A stretch of 64,000 bases of DNA, from NCBI RefSeq assembly GCF_014639655.1, contig NZ_BMGB01000002.1:186001-250000 (forward strand). Direction: 5' to 3'. This document shows positions 28,873 through 37,744 of the stretch, in pieces. Every line of letters starts with the position of its first letter. Position 1 is the stretch's first letter. Under the pieces are notes generated by a model. It searched no databases and had not been told where the DNA came from. It saw nothing but the letters and a program-made list of their open reading frames with translations. Both the position numbers and the translations under genes were made by a program. The DNA is from Conyzicola nivalis (GTDB lineage: Bacteria; Actinomycetota; Actinomycetes; Actinomycetales; Microbacteriaceae).

Positions 28873-29783
28873 GGATGGGCGTCGATATCGGCGGCACGAA
28901 GACCGAGGCCGTCGCCGTCGCCGACGACGGCAGCGTCGTCGAGAGCGTGCGGCTCGCGACCGGTTTCGGCCCGCGCGCCGTGGTGGCCTCGACCGTCGAC
29001 GCGGCCGCGTCCCTCGCCGCGGCGACCGGCCTGCGCCTCTCCGACTTCGCGACGATTGGCGTGGGCATCCCCGGAGCGGTAGACGCCGCGACCGGCCGGG
29101 TGTCCCACGCGATCAACCTCGGCCTCGACCACCTCCCGCTCGGCGCCGAACTGGCCGAGCGACTCGGCGCACCCGTGCGCGTGGAGAACGACGTGAATGC
29201 CGCGGCTCTCGGGGCGTTCCACCTCTTCGAACAGCCGGCCACGGCATCCATGGGCTATCTCAACCTCGGAACCGGCCTCGCCGCCGGCCTCGTGCTGCGC
29301 GGCGAACTGTGGCGCGGCGCGCGCGGGGGAGCAGGCGAGATCGGCCACATCCTCGTCGACCCCGCCGGGCCGCTCGATCTCGACGGCCAGCACGGCGGAC
29401 TCGAGGTGGTCGCGTCGGGGTCGGGAATCGCCCGCCAGTGGGGCCGCGGAAACGGCAACGCGGTGAGCGCGGTTCTGGATGCCGCGGACTCCGGCGACGC
29501 CGAAGCGCTCGAGATCAGGCGGCGACTGTACGAGGGCGTGGCCGCGGCCGTGCGCATCCTCGTGCTCACCGTCGACGTCGACCTGGTCGTGATCGGCGGC
29601 GGCATCAGCAGTCTCGGCGACCGGGTCATGGGCGGCGTGGGCGAGATCTTCGCCGCCTGGGGCGCGCAGTCGCCCTTCATCTTCTCGCTCGGCATCGCCG
29701 ACCGCGTGCGGCTGCTGCCCGAGGGCGCGCCCGTCGCGGCGCTCGGCGCCGCACACCTGGGAGGCATCTCGTGGCCGAAGTAG
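28869..29783 (+). CDS. ROK-family sugar kinase, probable N-acetylglucosamine kinase
   Basis: A 304-residue kinase. ATP phosphate loop VDIGGTKTEAVAV near the N-terminus, the GVGIPGAVD segment, catalytic ENDVNAAALGA (Asp) and GAGEIGHILVD. The cysteine zinc motif found in most ROK proteins (CxCGxxGCxE) is absent: the equivalent region reads GPLDLDGQHGGLEVVASG. This zinc-less form occurs in some ROK kinases. With no helix-turn-helix it is an enzyme. Between a hexosaminidase and nagB the substrate is probably GlcNAc (or glucosamine). It overlaps the GH3 gene by 4 bp and nagB by 13 bp. Confidence 0.87.
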   Translation: MRMGVDIGGTKTEAVAVADDGSVVESVRLATGFGPRAVVASTVDAAASLAAATGLRLSDFATIGVGIPGAVDAATGRVSHAINLGLDHLPLGAELAERLGAPVRVENDVNAAALGAFHLFEQPATASMGYLNLGTGLAAGLVLRGELWRGARGGAGEIGHILVDPAGPLDLDGQHGGLEVVASGSGIARQWGRGNGNAVSAVLDAADSGDAEALEIRRRLYEGVAAAVRILVLTVDVDLVVIGGGISSLGDRVMGGVGEIFAAWGAQSPFIFSLGIADRVRLLPEGAPVAALGAAHLGGISWPK

Positions 29784-30547
29784 TCATCGTCCCGTCGGCG
29801 GACGAGGCCGGTTCGATAGCGGCCGCCGCGATCGCCGCCCTCGTCGCGTCGCGGCCGGACGCGGTGCTCGGCCTCGCCACCGGTTCGACCCCGCTCACCA
29901 CCTGGGCCGCGCTCGCGACCCGCGGACCCGACCTGTCACGCGTGCGCGGGTTCGCCCTCGACGAATACGTCGGGCTGCCGGCCGCACACCCCGAAAGCTA
30001 CCGGGCCGTGATCACGCGCGAGGTCGTCGAACCGCTCGGGCTCACACCCGAGCTCGTGCGGGTGCCCGGCGACGACGGCGGGCCGCTGGCGGGGGCCGGC
30101 GAGCGGTACGAGCGCGACATCCGCGCGGCGGGCGGCGTCGACCTGCAGGTGCTCGGCATCGGCCGCACGGGACACATCGGATTCAACGAACCCGGCTCGT
30201 CGCTCGCCTCGCTCACCCGTGTGAAGACGCTCGCCGAGCAGACCCGCGCCGACAACGCCCGCTTCTTCGCCTCCGTCGACGACGTGCCCACCCACTGCAT
30301 CACGCAGGGACTCGGCACGATCCTGCGGGCGCGTCACCTCGTGCTGCTCGCCTTCGGGTCGGCGAAGGCCGCGGCGGTAGCGGCGGCGCTCGAGGGCCCG
30401 GTCTCGGCGTCGACTCCGGGATCGGTGGTGCAGTTGCATCCGAAAGTCACGGTCATCGTCGACGAGCCGGCGGCCGTGCACCTCGCGCACGCCGACTACT
30501 ACCGCCACGCCTGGGCGAACCGCTTCGACTGGGAGAGATTCGAGTAG
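29771..30547 (+). CDS. nagB: Glucosamine-6-phosphate deaminase
   Basis: Converts glucosamine-6-phosphate to fructose-6-phosphate and ammonia, the last step that feeds amino sugars to glycolysis. The 258-residue protein shows LGLATGSTP (phosphate loop), FALDEYVGLP (catalytic Asp) and GIGRTGHIGFNEPGSSL (catalytic His and Glu). The position of Asp141 in E. coli NagB is Thr here; Gram-positive enzymes vary at that site. The start is GTG at 29771, inside the end of the kinase gene, where the conserved VAEVVIVPSADEAG begins. It ends the plus-strand amino-sugar operon. nagA lies convergent beyond two palindromic repeats. Confidence 0.95.
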   Translation: MAEVVIVPSADEAGSIAAAAIAALVASRPDAVLGLATGSTPLTTWAALATRGPDLSRVRGFALDEYVGLPAAHPESYRAVITREVVEPLGLTPELVRVPGDDGGPLAGAGERYERDIRAAGGVDLQVLGIGRTGHIGFNEPGSSLASLTRVKTLAEQTRADNARFFASVDDVPTHCITQGLGTILRARHLVLLAFGSAKAAAVAAALEGPVSASTPGSVVQLHPKVTVIVDEPAAVHLAHADYYRHAWANRFDWERFE

Positions 30548-30564
30548 CGCCGCCCGTCTGCCCT

Positions 30565-30621
30565 CGAGTTGTCACAAAACGGGGTACCGCGGCGGTAGCT
30601 CCGCCGCTTTGTGACAACTCG
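30565..30621. repeat. Palindromic repeat (CGAGTTGTCACAAA type)
   Basis: CGAGTTGTCACAAA (30565-30578) and TTTGTGACAACTCG (30608-30621) are perfect 14-bp arms around a GC-rich loop that itself folds. It lies just after the nagB stop and could terminate it. Confidence 0.85.
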
Positions 30622-30629
30622 GGTGCCCC

Positions 30630-30714
30630 GTACCAAATGCAGGAGATTTCCGGCTCGAGGTCCGTGCATCGGCGTCAACGTGTGACTCGACGCGAAATCT
30701 CCTGCATTTGGTAC
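30630..30714. repeat. Palindromic repeat with perfect 21-bp arms
   Basis: The arms at 30630-30650 and 30694-30714 start GTACCAAATGCAGG and are perfectly complementary over 21 bp around a 43-base loop. It directly abuts the previous palindrome and lies between convergent nagB and nagA. This is the most perfect palindrome in the window, so it is either recent or under selection. Confidence 0.9.
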
Positions 30715-30723
30715 GCGCGGCGA

Positions 30724-31854
30724 CTAGATGCGCCGCCCGTCAGCCCAGACCTCGGTGACCTTCCAGTCGTGGTCGAGCAGCACGGCGTCGGCGGCGAACC
30801 CGGCGGCGAGCAGTCCGTGTCTGTGCTGCAGGTTGAGCGCGCGGGCGGGCGTGAGCGTCAACGCCTCGACGGCGCGCGCCGGCGTGATGCCCGAGCGCTG
30901 GATCGCGACGCGCAGCGCCTGATCCAGCGTCAGGGTCGAGCCGGCGATCGTGGGGGTGCCGCGCAGGCGGGCGATTCCCTTGTGCACCGTGACGGTGAGC
31001 GAGCCGAGCGAGTAGTCGCCGTCGTGCGAGCCGGCTGCCGCCATCGCGTCGGTGACGAGAGCGACCCGACCCGGGGCGGACGCGAAGACCATGGCCGCGA
31101 CATCCGGATGCACGTGCTCGCCATCCAGAATCAGTTCGAGACAGACGCGCTCGTCTTCGAATGCCGCGACCACCGGTCCCGGTGCGCGGTGATGGATGCC
31201 GGGCATCGCGTTGAACACGTGGGTGATGATGCGGGCACCGCGATCGAAGGCCTCGCGCGCCAGTTCGAAGGTCGCCTCGGTGTGGCCGATCGCCACGGTC
31301 ACGCCGGCCTCGACGAGGACGTCGATGGCCTCCATGGCGTTCGGCAGCTCGGGCGCGATCGTGATCTGGCGTAGCGTGCCCCGCGCGGCGCCGAGCAGCT
31401 CTTCCACCTCGTAGGGCGCGGGGTCGCGCAGAAACTCGCCGTTATGGGCACCCCGACGGTTCTGCGCGAGGAACGGCCCCTCGAGGTGCGCGCCCAACAC
31501 GAGCGGGTCGGCGTCGGCGATGTCGGCGATCTCGTTGAGGCTCGTGCGCAGGCTCGCGAGCGGGTTGGCGACGAGGCTGATCACCGAACGGGTCGTGCCG
31601 TGCGCGCGGTGGGTCGCGAGCGCGGCCTCCATCTCGCCGGGGCCGTCGTCGAACGAGTGGCCGCCGCCGCCGTGGCCGTGCAGGTCCATGAACCCCGGCA
31701 CGAGCCAGTGCCCACCGACATCGACGCGAGTCGTGGCATCCGGACCCGCACCATGCCCCGTCGACAGGATGGTGTCGCCCTCGACGAGCATCCAGAAATC
31801 GTCGACCTGCCCGTGGGCGTCGAGCTTGCGGGCGTGTTCAAAAAGCGTGCTCAT
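30724..31854 (-). CDS. nagA: N-acetylglucosamine-6-phosphate deacetylase
   Basis: Removes acetate from GlcNAc-6-phosphate and supplies NagB. The 376-residue amidohydrolase shows GFMDLHGHGGGGHSF (metal-binding His region), GAHLEGPFL (Glu ligand), VAIGHTEAT and IITHVFNAMPG (His ligands) and VALVTDAMAAAG (catalytic Asp). It is convergent with the nagB operon and not part of it. TAAGCT at 31861-31866 ends six bases before the ATG at 31854, so it is probably expressed from its own leaderless promoter. Together with the kinase and NagB it completes the GlcNAc route. Confidence 0.95.
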   Translation of the reverse strand: MSTLFEHARKLDAHGQVDDFWMLVEGDTILSTGHGAGPDATTRVDVGGHWLVPGFMDLHGHGGGGHSFDDGPGEMEAALATHRAHGTTRSVISLVANPLASLRTSLNEIADIADADPLVLGAHLEGPFLAQNRRGAHNGEFLRDPAPYEVEELLGAARGTLRQITIAPELPNAMEAIDVLVEAGVTVAIGHTEATFELAREAFDRGARIITHVFNAMPGIHHRAPGPVVAAFEDERVCLELILDGEHVHPDVAAMVFASAPGRVALVTDAMAAAGSHDGDYSLGSLTVTVHKGIARLRGTPTIAGSTLTLDQALRVAIQRSGITPARAVEALTLTPARALNLQHRHGLLAAGFAADAVLLDHDWKVTEVWADGRRI

Positions 31855-31899
31855 GCGCTCAGCTTAGGGAGCGATCACCCCGGCGGGCAGTAGGGCGGA

Positions 31900-32757
31900 C
31901 TACTTGAAGATGATGGTGCGCGCCCGGTCGAGCAGCACCCGGTGCTCGGCAAACCACTTCACGGCCTGCGTGAGCGTGCGGCTCTCCTCGTCCTGTCCGA
32001 TCGAGACGAGTTCGGCGGCCGTGCGCGAGTGGTCGACGCGCACGACGTTCTGTTCGACGATCGGACCCTCGTCGAGGTCGCTCGTCACAAAGTGCGCCGT
32101 CGCGCCGATGAGCTTCACACCGCGGGCGTGCGCCTGCTTGTAGGGGTTCGCGCCCTTGAAACCGGGGAGGAAGGAGTGGTGGATGTTTATGGCCCGGCCG
32201 GCGAGGGAGGCGCACAGTTCGGGGGAGAGGATCTGCATGTACCGCGCCAGTACGACGAGTTCGATGTCGTGCTGCTCGACGACCTCGAGCACGCGGTCCT
32301 CGAAGGCGAGCTTCTGGCCCGGGCTCGTCACGGGGTGCTGTTCGAACGGCACACCGTAGAACGACGCGAGGTTTTCGAGGTCGGAGTGGTTGCTCATGAC
32401 CAGCGGCATCTCGATCGGCAGCTGCCCGGCGCGCTGGCGGTAGAGCAGGTCGTTGAGGCAGTGGCCGGCCTTCGACACGAGCACGAGGGTGCGCAGCGGG
32501 CGACCGACCACGTCGAGCTGCCAGGTCATCGCGTACCGGCTCGTGACCGGGGCGAGCGCCGCCTCGAACTCGTCGCGCGACGCCGCCGACTCGACCTGCA
32601 GTCGCATGAAGAACGTGCCGGTGTCGTCGCTCGAGAACTGCTGGGACTCGGTGATGTTGCCGCCCGCCGTCACGATCGCGCCGCTGATCGCGTGCACGAT
32701 CCCCGGGCGGTCTTCGCAGACGAGGGTGAGGATCCAGTGCGTCGAGGTGTCAGTCAC
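31900..32757 (-). CDS. purU: Formyltetrahydrofolate deformylase
   Basis: Hydrolyses 10-formyl-THF to formate and THF and so balances one-carbon pools. The 285-residue protein has an N-terminal ACT domain (ILTLVCEDRPGIVHAISGAI) and a C-terminal formyltransferase-fold hydrolase domain. That domain has VLVSKAGHCLNDLL, MSNHSDLENLASFYGVPF, the catalytic INIHHSFLPGFKG (Asn and His) and LDEGPIVEQNVVRVDH (Asp). The start is GTG at 32757: TACTCT on the minus strand (32764-32769) ends six bases before it, which indicates a leaderless message. It is divergent from the MFS gene, whose -10 (TATTCT, 32768-32773) overlaps this one. Confidence 0.95.
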   Translation of the reverse strand: MTDTSTHWILTLVCEDRPGIVHAISGAIVTAGGNITESQQFSSDDTGTFFMRLQVESAASRDEFEAALAPVTSRYAMTWQLDVVGRPLRTLVLVSKAGHCLNDLLYRQRAGQLPIEMPLVMSNHSDLENLASFYGVPFEQHPVTSPGQKLAFEDRVLEVVEQHDIELVVLARYMQILSPELCASLAGRAINIHHSFLPGFKGANPYKQAHARGVKLIGATAHFVTSDLDEGPIVEQNVVRVDHSRTAAELVSIGQDEESRTLTQAVKWFAEHRVLLDRARTIIFK

Positions 32758-32848
32758 CGGTCAAGAGTATTCTGGAATCGAAGTCGCGCTCGTACGCGGC
32801 TTCCCGCGGCTCGCTTCGCGCCATCATCTTCCGAACGGAATCCTGCCG

Positions 32849-34063
32849 TTGTCTTCCAACAGCACCACCACCGCGCCCGCTTTCCCCTGGGTCGGCCTGC
32901 TCGTTCTCGCCGGGGCGATCTTCGTCTCCGTCACCAGCGAGTTCCTCCCCACCGGCCTCCTGCCCGACATGGCGAGCGAACTCGAGGTCTCCGAGTCGCG
33001 CATCGGCCTGCTCGTCACCATCTTCGCCGGCACGGTCGTCGTCTCGACCACCCCGCTCGCCGCCCTCACCCGGCGCTACTCGCGCAAATACCTCGTGGTC
33101 ATCGTGCTGCTCGTGGTGGCGACCGGCAACGTGCTCGCCGCCCTCGCGCCGACCTACGAGATCCTCGTCGGCGCGCGCATCATCGGCGGCCTCGCGCACG
33201 GACTGTTCTGGGCTGTCGTCGGCGCCTACGCCGCGCACCTCGTGCCGAAGCATCAGATCGGCCGGGCCGTCGCGATCACGAGCGGCGGCGGCACCGCCGC
33301 GTTCGTGCTCGGTGTGCCGCTCGGCACAGCCCTCGGCCACGCGCTCGGCTGGCGGCTCGCCTTCGCCACGATAGGCGTGATCGTGATCGTGCTCGCGATC
33401 CTGGTGCTGCGCTTCCTGCCGGCCGTCGACCACCGGGTCCCCCTCGCCACCGGCGAGATCCCGATGCCGCTGCGCAAAGACCGCAGCATCCCGGGCGTGA
33501 TCGTGCTCTGCTTCGTGATCATCGTGGTGATGACCGGCCACAACCTCTTCTACACCTACATCGCGCCGTGGCTCATCTCGGTCGGCGGGTTCGGCGAAGA
33601 TTCGATCGCGATCCTGCTCTTCCTCTTCGGCGGCGCCGGCGCGGTCGGCCTCGTGCTGGCCGGTCTGGTGAGCGACCGCTTCCCGCGTGGCGGCATGATC
33701 GTGGCCACCACGGTCGTCGCCGTGTCGGTACTCGTGATGGCCCTGTGGTCCGGCTCTCAGGTGGTCATCGTCGCGTCGCTCGTGGTGTGGGGCATCGCGT
33801 TCGGCGGTCTGCCGGCCATGCTGCAGACGCGCATGCTGCACACGGCATCCGCCCGCATGCGCGACCTCGCGGCCGCGCTGTTCACGACGTCGTTCAACTT
33901 CGCGATCGGCTTCGGCGCCCTCGTCGGCGGTCTGCTGCTCGACCAGGCCGGCATCATCACGCTGCCGTTCGTCGACGTCGTGATCATCGCCGTCGGTGTG
34001 GTCTTTATGGTCGTGAGCAACCTGTGGTTGTCGGCGCGCGCCAAGCGTGCCCGCATCGCCTAG
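32849..34063 (+). CDS. MFS transporter (DHA1-type efflux)
   Basis: A transporter of about 404 residues with twelve hydrophobic segments. ITSEFLP-like FVSVTSEFLPTGLLPDMA lies at the first helix and LAALTRRYSRKYLVVIVLLV after helix 2, followed by IIGGLAHGLFWAVVGAYAAH (helix 4). This is the AraJ/SetA/CmlA-like branch of sugar and drug efflux permeases. The start is uncertain: no ATG or GTG lies near the first helix, and TTG at 32849 is the best candidate, about 75 bases after the expected transcription start. Substrate unknown. It is divergent from purU and convergent with the DHA2 transporter. Confidence 0.82.
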   Translation: MSSNSTTTAPAFPWVGLLVLAGAIFVSVTSEFLPTGLLPDMASELEVSESRIGLLVTIFAGTVVVSTTPLAALTRRYSRKYLVVIVLLVVATGNVLAALAPTYEILVGARIIGGLAHGLFWAVVGAYAAHLVPKHQIGRAVAITSGGGTAAFVLGVPLGTALGHALGWRLAFATIGVIVIVLAILVLRFLPAVDHRVPLATGEIPMPLRKDRSIPGVIVLCFVIIVVMTGHNLFYTYIAPWLISVGGFGEDSIAILLFLFGGAGAVGLVLAGLVSDRFPRGGMIVATTVVAVSVLVMALWSGSQVVIVASLVVWGIAFGGLPAMLQTRMLHTASARMRDLAAALFTTSFNFAIGFGALVGGLLLDQAGIITLPFVDVVIIAVGVVFMVVSNLWLSARAKRARIA

Positions 34064-34071
34064 GTCGCGAA

Positions 34072-34142
34072 AACAGGATGACCCGGGCGACACCGCCGAA
34101 TTCGTCCTGTTCGGCGGGCACCCGGGCCAGTGCGTCCTGTCG
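34072..34142. repeat. Palindromic repeat (ACAGGATG...CGTCCTGT type) between convergent transporters
   Basis: ACAGGATGACCCGGG near 34072 is answered by CCCGGGCCAGTGCGTCCTGT ending at 34140, with a further GTCCTGT in the loop. It lies between two convergent MFS genes and may terminate both. CAGGATG and CGTCCTGTCG words recur at 40968-41040. Confidence 0.7.
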
Positions 34143-34165
34143 ACGCGCGCGGTGAAGCGGGGCGA

Positions 34166-35617
34166 CTAGCCCATGTGCACCGCGGCCGCGTTCTTCAGCA
34201 GGTCTTCTCGCGAGGGCCGGATGAGGAAGAACGAGATGGGCGCGGCGACGAGCATCAGCGCGCCGGCACAGATGAACGCCACCGAGTAGCCGTCGACGAA
34301 CGCCTCGAGCTGCGCCGTGGGCGACGGTGGGTTGTTAGCGAGGTAGGTCGCGATGGCCGAGGTGTAGAGCGCGGTGAACAGGGCGGTTCCGATCGAGCCG
34401 CCGATCTGCTGGGTCGCCGAGACCGCGGCGCTGGCCACGCCGGCGTCGTGCTCTTCGACTCCGGCGAGGGCCACATTCTGCAGTGGCACGAAGACCGAGG
34501 CGAGGCCGACGCCGAGCAGGATGAGGCCGGGAAGCACCTGCACGACGTAGTCACCCTCGACCGTGATGAACGACAGGTAGAACAGTCCGGCGGCGGCGAG
34601 GATCGGGCCGACGGTCATGGGGAGTCGTACGCCGACCCGCGGGAGAATCTGCGAGAGCAGCGTCGCGCAGATCATGATGACAGCGGTCATCGGCAGCGAC
34701 GCGAGGCCGGACTGCAGGGGCGAGTAGCCGAGCACGATCTGGAAGTAGAACGTGAGGAAGAGCAGGCCGCCCAGGAGCGCGGCCCCGGTGAGGGTGGACA
34801 CGAGGAACGCGCCGCCGCGCACCTTGTTCACGATCACGCGCAGCGGCAGCAGCGGGTTGGAGACGCGCGACTCGACAACCACGAAGACGGCGAGCAGGAT
34901 CACGCCGGCCACGAGGAAGCCGATCGTGTCGACCCGGCCCCAGCCCTCCTCGGCGCGTGAGAAGCCGAGCACGAGCGCCGCGAGTCCGGCGACGACGAGC
35001 AGCGTTCCGGGGATGTCGTAGCGGGTGTTGCCGTGCGCCCGGCTCTCCTTCATAAAGAGCACCGCGCCGACGATCGCGAGGGCGGCGATCGGCACGTTGA
35101 CGAGCAGGCACCACTGCCAGCTGGCGAACTCGGTGAGCACACCGCCGAGCAGCAGTCCGACGGCCGCGCCGCCGCCACCGATAGCGCCGTAGACGGCGAA
35201 CGCCTTGATGCGCTCCTTGCCGCTGGGGAACGTGATGGTGAGGATGGCGAGCGAGGCGGGGGCGAGCAGGGCCGCGAAGGCGCCCTGCAGTGCGCGCGCG
35301 GCGAGCAGCATCTCGGTATTGACGGCGAGACCGCCGATGGCCGAGGCGATGGCGAAGCCGATCATGCCGACCATGAAGGACCGCTTGCGGCCCCAGTAGT
35401 CGGCGATGCGGCCGCCGAGCAGCAGCAGCGAGCCGAAGGCGAGCGCGTAGATCGTGACGACCCAGGTGCGGTCGCCGTCGCTCATCTCGAGGTCGATCTG
35501 CGCGTCGGGGAGCGCGATGTTGACGATGGTGCCGTCGAGGATGACCATCAGCTGGGCGAGTGCCAAAACGGCGAGAAGCCACCAGCGGTGGTTCGGGGAG
35601 GTGGAGGGTGAAGACAT
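34166..35617 (-). CDS. DHA2-family (EmrB/QacA) MFS multidrug exporter
   Basis: A 483-residue exporter with fourteen predicted helices. Helix 1 carries LAQLMVILDGTIVNIALP, which contains the membrane Asp typical of DHA2 transporters (motif D1). GGRIADYWGRKRSFMVGM is the loop 2-3 motif A and LQGAFAALLAPASLAILTITF is motif C-like. The proton motive force probably drives export of cationic or amphipathic compounds. It is divergent from a TetR gene with a palindromic operator candidate in the 58-bp gap, the usual layout of a TetR-controlled exporter. Confidence 0.93.
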   Translation of the reverse strand: MSSPSTSPNHRWWLLAVLALAQLMVILDGTIVNIALPDAQIDLEMSDGDRTWVVTIYALAFGSLLLLGGRIADYWGRKRSFMVGMIGFAIASAIGGLAVNTEMLLAARALQGAFAALLAPASLAILTITFPSGKERIKAFAVYGAIGGGGAAVGLLLGGVLTEFASWQWCLLVNVPIAALAIVGAVLFMKESRAHGNTRYDIPGTLLVVAGLAALVLGFSRAEEGWGRVDTIGFLVAGVILLAVFVVVESRVSNPLLPLRVIVNKVRGGAFLVSTLTGAALLGGLLFLTFYFQIVLGYSPLQSGLASLPMTAVIMICATLLSQILPRVGVRLPMTVGPILAAAGLFYLSFITVEGDYVVQVLPGLILLGVGLASVFVPLQNVALAGVEEHDAGVASAAVSATQQIGGSIGTALFTALYTSAIATYLANNPPSPTAQLEAFVDGYSVAFICAGALMLVAAPISFFLIRPSREDLLKNAAAVHMG

Positions 35618-35636
35618 TGAGAGAGCGGGATCCTGT

Positions 35637-35656
35637 CAAACGAACTAGTTGGTTGG
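35637..35656. promoter_or_regulatory. TetR operator candidate between exporter and regulator
   Basis: CAAACGAACT and AGTTGGTTGG form a 10+10 inverted repeat with 8 of 10 pairs matching, centred on ACTAGT. It overlaps a minus-strand TTGACA (35632-35637) that could be the exporter's -35, and lies 7 bp upstream of a plus-strand TAAGAT (35663-35668) that would serve the regulator. Confidence 0.6.
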
Positions 35657-35675
35657 GTTATGTAAGATCATACCC

Positions 35676-36242
35676 ATGAGAATCGACGGCGAAGCGACCA
35701 AGGAACGAATTCTTGTGGCGGCGGGCAGCGAATTCGCGGAGTTCGGCCTGGCCGGCGCCCGAGTCGACCGCATCGCGGCGGCCGCGAACGCGAGCAAGGA
35801 GCGGCTCTACGCCTACTTCGGCGACAAGCGCGCCCTGTTCGTCGCCGTGTTGAACCACCACATGGACGAGGTGATGGCGTCGATCCCCGTCGACTCGGGC
35901 GACCTCCCCGGATTCGTCGGCACCATCTTCGACTTCGCCCACGCGCACCCCGAGCACTTCCGCATGATGGACTGGGCCCGGCTGGGCGGCGACTTCGACC
36001 TCGTCCCCGCGGTGCCGGCATCCGTCATCGAACGCGACTCGGCGGCCATCGTCGAGGCGCAGGCGCGGGGCCTCGTCGACCCCGAGTGGGACGCCCACGA
36101 ACTCTTCACCCTGCTCTTCACCATCGCCACCTCCTCTATGCGGCTCGAGGGCGTCAGCCAGATTGCGGATGACGCGGACGAAGCCGTCGCGCGGCGTCGC
36201 GCCTCGGCCGTGCGCGCGGCGACCAAACTGATCGCCCCCTGA
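35676..36242 (+). CDS. TetR-family regulator of the DHA2 exporter
   Basis: A 188-residue regulator. The DNA-binding domain is plain: ERILVAAGSEFAEFGLAGAR then IAAAANASKERLYAYFGDK. The C-terminal part is a TetR ligand domain of the YcdC/TetR_C_33-like type with no predictable ligand. The ATG at 35676 is used because the helix-turn-helix follows at the normal distance and TAAGAT lies 7 bases upstream (probably leaderless). It is divergent from the exporter; repression of the exporter with relief by a drug is the expected circuit. Confidence 0.9.
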   Translation: MRIDGEATKERILVAAGSEFAEFGLAGARVDRIAAAANASKERLYAYFGDKRALFVAVLNHHMDEVMASIPVDSGDLPGFVGTIFDFAHAHPEHFRMMDWARLGGDFDLVPAVPASVIERDSAAIVEAQARGLVDPEWDAHELFTLLFTIATSSMRLEGVSQIADDADEAVARRRASAVRAATKLIAP

Positions 36243-36380
36243 CCCCCCCGAACGGGGCTCGGCGCGAGACGTGACGAAAGTTACTATCCGTATCGGTTCT
36301 CTAGTACTGTGCTGATAGACCGTCACGCGAGACTTTGTAACGTGTGCTCGGAGCCATCCCACGACTCTTGAGGAGCACAC

Positions 36381-37676
36381 ATGCGCGCCCTTTCCCCTGT
36401 CCGCACGGCAACCCGATCGGCGGCGATCTCCCGCCGCGTCGGTGTCGTCGTCCTCGCAACCGCACTCGTCGCAGCGCCGCTCGTCGCGGCCGTCCCGGCT
36501 TCGGCCGCCGTCGCCGACACGATCACCTCGGTCGCCTTCCCGACCGCCACCCTCTCCGGCGGCCAGCAGACCTTCGGCTACTTCAACGGCGACCCCGCGT
36601 TGACCGAGGTCGCCGGCGACGGAATCTGCAGTGCAACGTACCTCGACGGCGCGGTTCTCGACAGCACCTACATCTCGCCGCTGAGCGCCTCGCTGACCTA
36701 CGACTTCCTCGTGAGCGAGTACCAGGCCGCCCCCGGACAGACCGTGTCCGTCGGCTTCTACGACCAGGACAGCAGCCGCGAAGACGGACTCGATTCGTGC
36801 ACCGCTCCCGCCCTCGCCTCGACCATCAGCGCGAGCGTCGTGCTCGGGCAGCCCACGCCGGCTCCTGTCGAGACCCCCTACGTCGAGGTGCCCCTCACCG
36901 CCCCCGACCTCAAGCTCACGCGCGGCGTTGCCGTCGACCAGGACATCCCCTTCACCACCGCGGGCCTCGACTTCACCGCGACCGGCGGCTCCATCGGCTA
37001 CGGCCAGCAGTCCGGCGACGAGCCGGCGCCCGGCTACGTCAACCCGCAGGAAGGTCTCACCGTGACCATCCTCGACGAGCAGATCCCGGGCAAGGCGCCC
37101 CGTCTCCACATCTCCGGCACGCCCAAGTACAGCAACGTCATCGACACCGGCTTCTTCGTCACCGATGGCACCAACACCGGTATCGCGGCACTGAAGATCA
37201 TCATCGCCGACAAGGACGGTTCGGTCACGCCCATCACGATCGACGCCGCCAAGGGAGCTGCCGTCGCCGGTGCGAAGGTCGCACTCATCGCGTCGGGCCT
37301 GCAGCCGGGCTCCGGCTGGAACGCCACCGTGCGGTCGACCCCGATCGTCGTCGGTTCCGGCGTGATCGACCCCAGCACCATGCTGTCGACCACCGTCGCA
37401 CTCCCGTCCGGCCTCGAGCCCGGACTGCACTCCATAACCCTGGCGAGCACCAACGTCGACGGCACGCCGTTCAGCGCGGTGCTGTACTTCGCCGTCAGCC
37501 CCACGGGCACCCTGCTCGCGGTGTCGGCCGTGCGTGCCACCGCGCTCGCCGCCCTGCCACAGCTCGCCGCGACCGGCCAGGACATCGCGCCGAGCCTCTT
37601 CGTCGCGGGCGGCCTGCTGCTCGCCGGAGCGGCCTTCGCCGGCGTCACGGTGATCCGTCGCCGTCGCAGCGTCTAG
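36381..37676 (+). CDS. Cell-surface protein with LAATG sortase signal
   Basis: A 431-residue exported protein. Signal peptide at 1-~43, ending ASAAVAD. The mature region is Thr/Ser/Gly-rich, with predicted beta-sandwich character and two distant Cys (GICSATY and LDSCTAP). Residues 395-399 are LAATG, followed by a hydrophobic helix and RRRR at the very end. This is the LAXTG-type cell-wall sorting signal that class E sortases use in high-GC Gram-positives. The ATG follows GAGGAG. The 138-bp region upstream contains TACTGT and several AT-rich patches but no secure promoter. A strong terminator follows the gene. Function is unknown; no sortase gene is nearby. Confidence 0.85.
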   Translation: MRALSPVRTATRSAAISRRVGVVVLATALVAAPLVAAVPASAAVADTITSVAFPTATLSGGQQTFGYFNGDPALTEVAGDGICSATYLDGAVLDSTYISPLSASLTYDFLVSEYQAAPGQTVSVGFYDQDSSREDGLDSCTAPALASTISASVVLGQPTPAPVETPYVEVPLTAPDLKLTRGVAVDQDIPFTTAGLDFTATGGSIGYGQQSGDEPAPGYVNPQEGLTVTILDEQIPGKAPRLHISGTPKYSNVIDTGFFVTDGTNTGIAALKIIIADKDGSVTPITIDAAKGAAVAGAKVALIASGLQPGSGWNATVRSTPIVVGSGVIDPSTMLSTTVALPSGLEPGLHSITLASTNVDGTPFSAVLYFAVSPTGTLLAVSAVRATALAALPQLAATGQDIAPSLFVAGGLLLAGAAFAGVTVIRRRRSV

Positions 37677-37688
37677 TCACACCGTCGA

Positions 37689-37718
37689 GGCCCCCGCGCG
37701 CGAGCGCGGGGGCCTTTT
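37689..37718 (+). terminator. Intrinsic terminator after the surface-protein gene
   Basis: GGCCCCCGCGC (37689-37699) pairs perfectly with GCGCGGGGGCC (37704-37714) around a GCGA loop, followed directly by TTTT. It isolates the surface-protein gene from the riboswitch transcript that begins next. Confidence 0.92.
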
Positions 37719-37744
37719 CGTTTGCCCGCTTCCTTCGCTACACT

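Noticed and set aside
28869-29783. ROK kinase inactivated by loss of the zinc cysteines
   Set aside because: Catalytic Asp in ENDVNAAALG and the phosphate loop are intact, and zinc-less ROK kinases exist.
29771-30547. NagB inactivated by Thr at the Asp141 position
   Set aside because: Gram-positive NagB enzymes vary at this residue, and the Asp of DEYVGL, the His and the Glu of the active site are all present.
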